DNA of 11,213 nt from Opitutales bacterium. GTDB lineage: Bacteria; Verrucomicrobiota; Verrucomicrobiia; Opitutales; Opitutaceae. The position numbers and the translations under genes are program-made. Below the pieces are notes generated by a model. The model searched no databases. It saw nothing but the letters and a program-made list of their open reading frames with translations, and was not told the DNA's origin. Below are positions 6,180 to 11,213 of this stretch, piece after piece; the first letter of the stretch is position 1, and each line of letters opens with the position of its first letter. The stretch covers positions 1 to 11,213 of the forward strand of contig JAJFLS010000004.1 of assembly GCA_021772595.1 (NCBI GenBank), read 5' to 3'.

Positions 6180-7826
6180 CTAGTTCCAGTTCGAATCCGA
6201 TTTCGCCACAGAAAAATCGCTTTCGCTTCCACTTCTATTTGGGAGTCCCTCGAACGCGTTTTCGGTTGGGGCGGTTGCTGAAGACACAGCCTTTTCAGAG
6301 GAGCCTGTACCGCTACCGTCTACGATACTCCGCAGCTTTCTAACCGCATTCTCCAAATCTTTGGCTTGCGAACTCGCTTGCGCCGCTGTGGCCGCAAGTT
6401 CGTCCGTGCTCGCGCTAGATTCTTGAGTAATCTTGTCCATTCCAGCGACTGTCGCGTTAATCTGCCCGATGCCTTCCGATTGCTCGGATGAAGAATTCTT
6501 CACATCGACGATAATGGAGTTCAACGCCTGAACGCGTTCGGAGATTTCGTTTAGGCTCGTGTTCACTTCATGAGTCACGCTAACGCCATCTTCACTCTTC
6601 TGGACGGAGTCTTCAATCTTCTCGGCGGTTTCTCTGGCCGCGTCTGCAGATCTTTGAGCCAAGCTTCTGACTTCGTCGGCGACGACTGCGAATCCTGCTC
6701 CGGCTTCGCCCGCTCTAGCGGCTTCAACGGCTGCGTTCAGCGCGAGAATATTCGTTTGGAATGCGATCTCGTCGATGGTCTTGATGATATCGGAAATCTG
6801 GCCGCTCGACTCCTGAATCTGAGACATCGCGTGCAGCATCTTTTCCATGCCTTTATTGCCTTCCTCAGCAGCGGAATTTGCTTCCTCGGAGATTTTCGTA
6901 GCTTTGTCAGCATGCCCGGCATTTTCGTTGGTCATGCTACCGATCTCCTCGAGAGTCGCGCTGGTCTCTTCAAGAGAGGCAGCTTGCTCGCTGGCTCCTC
7001 TCGCAAGTGCGGCACTGGCGCCGCTGACTTCTTCAGCGGCTGTCCGAGTGAGCCCGGTCGATTCGCTGATCTCACATATCACTTTATTGATCGGTCCGAC
7101 AATTGTCCTCCGAATCATGACGAACAATACGCCTACGATAATCGCTGTGGCAGGGGTACCCCACATCACGGTTTTCCATAGACTCGACGCCACCGCCTCG
7201 TTGATTCCATCCAAGCTATTCTTAAGAATGAACGCTCCATGTATCTCGCCGGCTTTCCAGTTCTCCATCTCAAAACCTGCAATGTCTTTGCCATCGCCGG
7301 TTGGGCTATTCGCCGGGTCGCCATGACAAGTGAGGCAGCTTTCATCTAGGCGGATCGGTCTCGCATAGACCATCAATCCCGCTTCATCATCCACCTCGAA
7401 GTAATCCTCCGAATTGGTTGATTTCAGATAATCAAGAATCTCGAGCTCTTCAGCAGTTGGCTGGTTCTTGCGATTTCTCGGCCGCACTTTGGGGACGCGG
7501 AATTCCATGCCATCTGCATTAGCTACTTTTTCGATGCTCTTCCAGGCGGCGACAATTGGGATTGTATTATATAGACCGGTATCGCGAAAGTCGGCGGCTT
7601 CATTGAATTCAACAACCAATTTTTCGTAATCGAAAGAATCTCTTTTAGAAAGATCGCCGATTGAATCACGAACCGATTCCGCTTGAAGCGTCATGGCCCT
7701 CATCTTTTCGCGGGCTAGGTTCTGTCCTTGATTTTTCAGGACACTGTAGGATATGAGAAGACCGATCGCAGTTGTTGCAAGAAGCCCTGAGACGGTTCCA
7801 ATGAGTATTTTCGAGGTAAGTTTCAT
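6180..7826 (-). CDS. methyl-accepting chemotaxis protein with periplasmic heme c (DUF3365/Tll0287-like) sensor
   Basis: This transmembrane chemoreceptor signals to CheA/CheW and so to the flagellar motor. From the chosen start it has 548 residues. TM1 is about 6-29 (KILIGTVSGLLATTAIGLLI) and a periplasmic sensor covers about 30-220. TM2 is about 221-240. The cytoplasmic methylation and signalling region contains SEQAASLEETSATLEEI (about 279-295) and the highly conserved hairpin tip DEIAFQTNILALNAAVEAAR (352-371). A Ser-rich tail follows from about 501. The sensor carries CLTCHG at 164-169 (bases 7323-7337 for CxxCH), within YARPIRLDESCLTCHGDP, as in DUF3365/Tll0287-like heme c domains; a covalent heme on the periplasmic side fits redox or gas sensing, which is inference. 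Only the first HAMP-like helix (IVGPINKVI) is visible before the adaptation helix, so HAMP looks incomplete. There is no C-terminal xWxxF CheR-docking pentapeptide; it ends SNWN. I chose the ATG at 7824-7826 because it starts right before TM1; an upstream in-frame ATG at 7943 would add 39 AT-rich residues that look non-coding. Confidence 0.93.
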   Translation of the reverse strand: MKLTSKILIGTVSGLLATTAIGLLISYSVLKNQGQNLAREKMRAMTLQAESVRDSIGDLSKRDSFDYEKLVVEFNEAADFRDTGLYNTIPIVAAWKSIEKVANADGMEFRVPKVRPRNRKNQPTAEELEILDYLKSTNSEDYFEVDDEAGLMVYARPIRLDESCLTCHGDPANSPTGDGKDIAGFEMENWKAGEIHGAFILKNSLDGINEAVASSLWKTVMWGTPATAIIVGVLFVMIRRTIVGPINKVICEISESTGLTRTAAEEVSGASAALARGASEQAASLEETSATLEEIGSMTNENAGHADKATKISEEANSAAEEGNKGMEKMLHAMSQIQESSGQISDIIKTIDEIAFQTNILALNAAVEAARAGEAGAGFAVVADEVRSLAQRSADAARETAEKIEDSVQKSEDGVSVTHEVNTSLNEISERVQALNSIIVDVKNSSSEQSEGIGQINATVAGMDKITQESSASTDELAATAAQASSQAKDLENAVRKLRSIVDGSGTGSSEKAVSSATAPTENAFEGLPNRSGSESDFSVAKSDSNWN

Positions 7827-8027
7827 AATTAGTGAGAAGTTAATATTTAATTCCTTATAATTCGTGGTTAACACCCCGACACTTAAGCTCTGTGACCTAT
7901 CAATTCTAAAATTCTGCAAATTTTTAAACCGGATTTTAGACATAGGGTTTTCACTTTTACTATTTAGGTTATAAACAGGCCATCGGACTTACGTTTATAC
8001 TAGTTTTTGTATCCAAATTCCTATTCT

Positions 8028-8078
8028 CAATGAGATTGGATCTTGTTAGCGCACTCGTCATATTACGTAGGGGCGAAT
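8028..8078. repeat. 51-bp direct repeat, copy 1
   Basis: This copy matches 8196-8246 at about 41 of 51 positions without gaps, offset 168 bp. Shared blocks are ATGAGAT, CTTGT, CGTCAT, TTACGTA and GGGCGAAT. Only this copy is framed by an 8-bp inverted repeat, TCCTATTC (8019-8026) with GAATAGGA (8075-8082), which could fold it into one long stem-loop. I do not recognise the family. Confidence 0.7.
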
Positions 8079-8195
8079 AGGATCTTCCAAGCATTCATTC
8101 TTCGAATATTCGCTTTGTACCTGAGAAGAGAAAACTCGCTAAATTGTTCAAATCTAAGGCAGTTCATATTCCGCCGCTCGGCAACGACTATAACA

Positions 8196-8246
8196 CGATG
8201 AGATCGGACCTTGTAACCGCGCACGTCATTTTACGTAAGGGCGAAT
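8196..8246. repeat. 51-bp direct repeat, copy 2
   Basis: This is the second copy of the element at 8028-8078. Its last nine bases, AGGGCGAAT (8238-8246), recur as the exact inverted complement ATTCGCCCT at 8305-8313, so it can form a 9-bp stem with that site. Similarity between the copies fades after about 8246. Confidence 0.7.
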
Positions 8247-8394
8247 GTGAACTTCTGAACAGTCGCATTAGACGCAGATTCGTAATTTGATTCACGAATT
8301 TTCAATTCGCCCTCAAAATTGGGACGACGGTGATTGCCGCAACTTAAGAGTGTCCTCATTAAATGCCACAAAGACTCGGGGGCCTATTAAAAAG

Positions 8395-11213
8395 CTACGG
8401 CAGTTCGTACACTTCCAACAAGACAACGCCTGAAGCGGAATTGAAATCGTTTACGATCACGGTGTACGGGCCGGGCTGAAGCTCGCGGATCATGGCGGAG
8501 TCTGCGCTGCCATCTTCGAGCGGGCCTGCTCCAGCCTGGACAATGGCTTCGGTTATCTGAAACAGAAACTCACTGTTCCAGTCGTCATTCGCCGCCACGA
8601 TGTCGCTCCCGCTGTATAGCGTCATATAGGGATCAGGCAAAAACTCAGCGATCCCGCGCGGCTCAAGCCCCGGGCCGACCGCGCGAATAAGCACGCGCTT
8701 GGGATCCTCTCCGGCTATCACAAAACCCGCGATCGCGACCTCATCGCCCGTGGACGCTCGAACGCGCGTAGAAATGTTAACCAGTCGCGTCTCGATGCTC
8801 TCGTCGGAAGCATCGTAGACTTCAACGAGCCCAATCCCTGTCCCGCCGCTCGCTCCGGACATGTGGACGGTATAGGGGCCCGGATCGAGCGTCATGACCA
8901 TCGCCGCTTCTTGAGGGTCCGTTAGCTCGGTCGCTCCGACACTTAGGCCTACATCCCTTATCTCTTCCCAGTTCGCCTCGGTGCTCCAATCATCAACAGT
9001 CGCAATCGGCTGATTCCCGGAATCGAATAAAACGAGCTGCGGATTTTCCAACACGCCTTCTAGATTGAATTGCTCCAGCGTTTTTCCAATCCCACGGATG
9101 AGTACTGTCCTCGGCTGCGACCCCGTTATCACGAATCCCGCGATCATGATCTCATCAGCAGTGCCCACGTAGCCGCGGGTCGAAATGTTAAGCAGCGACT
9201 CCCGGATCATGCGCACCCTGATCGGTCCTGCGAGAACGGCTCCGTTTCCATTCGCGACCTCGACCGAGTACTCCCCTTCGTCGCCCTCCTCTATCGAGTC
9301 GATGGCCAAAGTGCTTGAAACCGAGCCCGATAGAATCGTGCCGTCCTTGTACCACTGATACGTGACTCCCGTATTGTCGACGACGTCCACGTCCAATTCG
9401 AGCTGCGTTCCCTCAATCGCCTTCTTTTCGATCAACATCGGCAATACATCGGGCGATCCCGCTTGAGGAGCCACTTCTAATATATAAAGAAATCTGCCAA
9501 CCCCATCTCCGTTGGTCGCATCCACCAAGACTTCGAAACGTCCCGACTGAGCGGATACGCCTGTAACCTGGCCGGTCGAGGAATCGATGCTCAAGCCCGC
9601 CGGCAATCCGGTTGCCGTGAACAAGGTAGGCGTTCGAGTCGCCGTGAATTGAAAATCAACCGCGGCCCCCGCAATCGCCACCGCGTCTCCGGGACTCGCG
9701 ATAACCGGAGCCAGAGAGCTCGGATCTTCCTCGACCAGAATGTTCAACTGAGACAAACCATAGCTGCGATCCGCCCGAAAATCGTTTCCGTCAACAGCGA
9801 TCCAATATGTCTCGCCGACCTCTACATCGAGAGCTACCCGACTGGACAGAGCCCCGCCGCTGTCATCGTTGCCTCCCAGAAGCGCCAGCGCACCCATCGA
9901 GCTTCCTTGGTAAACGCCAAGCGTCGTGTCGAAATCGCTGCCGAATGTGGAGATTTCCGCCTGGCCCGAGCGAGTCGCTATCCACTTCCACCAAAGCGAG
10001 CTACCACCCGTGTTGCCGCCGTGGGCGGGTTCGCCAATTTCCTTGGTCGCCTGATTCGTAAACGACACGTCTTCCAGGGCGTCCGCATAAATGACGCGCG
10101 CATCTTCGAAATCGTCGTTCTCCGCCATCGCCACAGTTAGAGCGATTTCGCCGAATCCACCATTCCATCCATCGACCGCGATCTTGTGTTCCGCCCCTTC
10201 CTGGGCGTAGAAGGTCAAGGCGCTCGTCCAAACTCCCGTCCGCTCATCGTCGTCGTTCGAACTTACCAGCTGTAAATCCTCCAGCGCGTCGCCAGTGTAC
10301 ACGGCCAGCAAAGTATCGAAGCTGTTGCTCGCCGAAGTCGAAATCGTCACGTTCCCGCTCCGCGGAGCTCTCCAACTCCACCAGACCGACTTCTCGCCAA
10401 ACGTCCCCGCCACGTGCTCCGGCTCGCTGGGCTCTCGAGTGGCCGCGATGTTCTCGCTCGCCGCGCGAACATTGACGCCATCGAGCAACAGCGCGTCTTC
10501 GAAGTCGTCGTTGACCACAGACTGGCCGAGGCTCAGGCTGATGTTGCCCGATTCGCCTTGGAGGCCGTCGACCGCGATTCGGTAGACGTTCCCGGCCAGA
10601 ACGTCGAAGCCAACTGAAGCGCCGTTGTTATCCGGCGACAAATCGCGGTCTTTCGCGACGAGTTGAAGCGAATCCACCCCGTCTCCCTGATAGACGACAA
10701 TGGTAGTGCTAAAATCACTACCGATCGACGAGATTTCGGCGAAGCCATCCGTATCCGCTGTCCAACTCCACCAGACTGACTTACCTGTTCCCTCCAAATC
10801 GTGGACGCCTTCGTTGGTCTCCGCCGTAGCCGTCAGATTGAAGCCCGACAACACAAGCGGCGTTTTCGAAAGAACCGTTGCGTTTGCGAAATCGTCGTTG
10901 AGCGGACTCCGCATTTCCAACTCCAAGGCGCGAGACAAGTTCAACCGTCCGCCCGTTCGGCAGCGTCGGGCAAGACTCTCCACCGTATCCGTAGATGAAT
11001 ACAGTCGATTCAGAATGCTCGGCATGGATTCCTCCGGAAAGCGGTTGATCAGTAAAGCGATCGCTCCGCTCACGAATGGCGTCGCCATCGACGTGCCGCT
11101 CAGCGCGCGGTAGTCGGTGTCAGAGTTGAAGTAAGTCGAATGAATCCCCACTCCCGGCGCGGCGAGCTCGACCTCGCTTTCGCCATAGTTCGCGAAAGAG
11201 GCGATTCCGTCGC
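8395..11213 (-). CDS. secreted subtilisin-like (S8) serine protease, C-terminal part, multi-domain
   Basis: The gene runs off the window; its signal peptide and the catalytic Asp and His lie beyond the edge. The first visible residues (ASFANYGESEVELAAPGVGI) and GTSMATPFVSG, with the nucleophile Ser at bases 11089-11091, are the end of a subtilase domain. Numbered from the GTG at 11151 (V1, certainly internal), domains follow in order. Three copies of a ~130-residue unit sit at about 85-210, 214-343 and 345-474, each with NDDF, SVWWSW or SLWWKW, F(D/S)T and IAVDG. Next come a putative Ig (He_PIG-like) domain at about 482-560 (ATGLPAGLSIDSSTGQVTG) and an Ig-like domain at about 570-648 (YQWYKDG, EGEYSVEVAN). 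Last are two copies of a terminal unit at about 653-780 and 790-918 (NISTR, IAGFVI, VLIR, DDW, PGPYTV, EVY). It ends EVYELP with no PEP-CTERM or LPXTG anchor. It is probably an extracellular or surface protease that binds polymers through its repeats; substrate unknown. Confidence 0.9.
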   Translation of the reverse strand, partial: DGIASFANYGESEVELAAPGVGIHSTYFNSDTDYRALSGTSMATPFVSGAIALLINRFPEESMPSILNRLYSSTDTVESLARRCRTGGRLNLSRALELEMRSPLNDDFANATVLSKTPLVLSGFNLTATAETNEGVHDLEGTGKSVWWSWTADTDGFAEISSIGSDFSTTIVVYQGDGVDSLQLVAKDRDLSPDNNGASVGFDVLAGNVYRIAVDGLQGESGNISLSLGQSVVNDDFEDALLLDGVNVRAASENIAATREPSEPEHVAGTFGEKSVWWSWRAPRSGNVTISTSASNSFDTLLAVYTGDALEDLQLVSSNDDDERTGVWTSALTFYAQEGAEHKIAVDGWNGGFGEIALTVAMAENDDFEDARVIYADALEDVSFTNQATKEIGEPAHGGNTGGSSLWWKWIATRSGQAEISTFGSDFDTTLGVYQGSSMGALALLGGNDDSGGALSSRVALDVEVGETYWIAVDGNDFRADRSYGLSQLNILVEEDPSSLAPVIASPGDAVAIAGAAVDFQFTATRTPTLFTATGLPAGLSIDSSTGQVTGVSAQSGRFEVLVDATNGDGVGRFLYILEVAPQAGSPDVLPMLIEKKAIEGTQLELDVDVVDNTGVTYQWYKDGTILSGSVSSTLAIDSIEEGDEGEYSVEVANGNGAVLAGPIRVRMIRESLLNISTRGYVGTADEIMIAGFVITGSQPRTVLIRGIGKTLEQFNLEGVLENPQLVLFDSGNQPIATVDDWSTEANWEEIRDVGLSVGATELTDPQEAAMVMTLDPGPYTVHMSGASGGTGIGLVEVYDASDESIETRLVNISTRVRASTGDEVAIAGFVIAGEDPKRVLIRAVGPGLEPRGIAEFLPDPYMTLYSGSDIVAANDDWNSEFLFQITEAIVQAGAGPLEDGSADSAMIRELQPGPYTVIVNDFNSASGVVLLEVYELP
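8398..9195 (-). repeat. two tandem C-terminal ~130-residue repeats inside the protease
   Basis: Units at 8812-9195 and 8398-8784 share NISTR at the start, then D-E-(I/V)-x-IAGFVI, a VLIR-(A/G)-(V/I)-G motif, a DDW turn, PGPYTV and a final L-(V/L)-EVY. The second unit forms the very end of the protein. I associate this type of tail with large exported proteins of Verrucomicrobiota, where it may serve attachment or export; that role is inferred. Confidence 0.75.
9730..10899 (-). repeat. three tandem ~130-residue WWxW/VDG domains inside the protease
   Basis: The units are encoded at 10522-10899, 10123-10512 and 9730-10119. All begin NDDF(A/E)(N/D)A, then have a tryptophan motif (SVWWSW, SVWWSW, SLWWKW), an I-S-x-x-x-S-x-F-(D/S)-T strand with V-Y-x-G, an NDD or DRD turn and end with IAVDG. 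They look like beta-sandwich modules similar to pre-peptidase C-terminal domains. They have diverged clearly, so the triplication is old. Confidence 0.8.

Larger units (their letters stand above)
7827..8394. other. 568-bp gap upstream of the chemoreceptor
   Basis: No gene is supported. The part next to the chemoreceptor (about 7830-7990) is much richer in A+T than the genes around it, as expected for a promoter region, with several TATAAG/TTAATAT-like boxes on the minus strand but no clear -35/-10 pair. The part next to the protease holds two 51-bp direct repeats (8028-8078 and 8196-8246). I see no hairpin plus T-run right after the protease stop at 8395. Confidence 0.55.

Noticed and set aside
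6096..6185. Open stretch of about 30 codons in another frame past the chemoreceptor stop (ending EILEGGVE), as if a frameshift had cut off a tail
   Set aside because: Several stops follow the chemoreceptor stop in its own frame, the alternative tail has no CheR pentapeptide or other motif, and such a short open stretch can be chance.
6570..7181. A 203-codon open frame on the plus strand opposite the chemoreceptor
   Set aside because: It is antisense to the conserved signalling domain, and the product has no recognisable motif.
7827..7943. Upstream ATG giving the chemoreceptor 39 extra N-terminal residues
   Set aside because: The extension is AT-rich and polar, would place TM1 abnormally far inside, and has no family resemblance; the ATG at 7824-7826 directly before TM1 fits better.
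7830..7990. A c-di-GMP riboswitch in the chemoreceptor leader
   Set aside because: I found no match to the conserved GEMM core bases on the minus strand.
8028..8246. The direct repeats as integron attC sites or a CRISPR fragment
   Set aside because: No matching GTTRRRY/RYYYAAC core pair is seen, the repeats are too diverged, and there are only two of them; no cas or integrase gene is near.

Overview
The window reads as ordinary chromosomal DNA from a free-living bacterium of roughly 50-60% GC. It most likely belongs to the Verrucomicrobiota, near class Opitutia (Pelagicoccus/Opitutus-like). The main clue is the pair of C-terminal repeats in the last gene (NIStR...GFVI...LIRavGp...DDW), a tail I associate with large extracellular proteins of that group. 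The REP palindromes and the DUF2339 membrane protein fit but do not prove it. No rRNA, tRNA, CRISPR array, integrase, transposase or phage gene is visible.

Layout: (1) 1-197, a gene-free leader holding a REP-type double palindrome. (2) 198-3128 (+), a 976-residue polytopic DUF2339 membrane protein. (3) 3129-3596, a gap with a possible terminator, a GTAG-headed inverted REP pair and a 38-bp near-perfect palindrome. (4) 3597-5831 (+), monomeric NADP-dependent isocitrate dehydrogenase with its key active-site residues intact. (5) 5832-6179, a convergent gap with a second copy of the same inverted REP pair and a terminator facing the minus-strand gene. (6) 6180-7826 (-), a methyl-accepting chemotaxis protein with a periplasmic DUF3365/Tll0287-like domain and a CxxCH heme c motif. 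(7) 7827-8394, an AT-richer gap with an unexplained pair of 51-bp direct repeats. (8) 8395 to the window edge (-), the C-terminal part of a large secreted subtilisin-family protease. It carries the catalytic Ser, three copies of a ~130-residue WWxW/VDG domain, two Ig-like domains and two copies of a ~130-residue terminal repeat.

The four genes look independent: gaps are long, orientations differ and no operon links their functions. Isocitrate dehydrogenase is central metabolism, the chemoreceptor would report redox state or a heme ligand to the flagellar machinery, the protease would act outside the cell, and the DUF2339 protein has no known role. I see no convincing new multi-gene system. 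The best leads are small-scale: the REP/REPIN families, the operator-like palindrome upstream of icd, the direct repeats at 8028/8196 and the heme c chemoreceptor with a shortened HAMP region.
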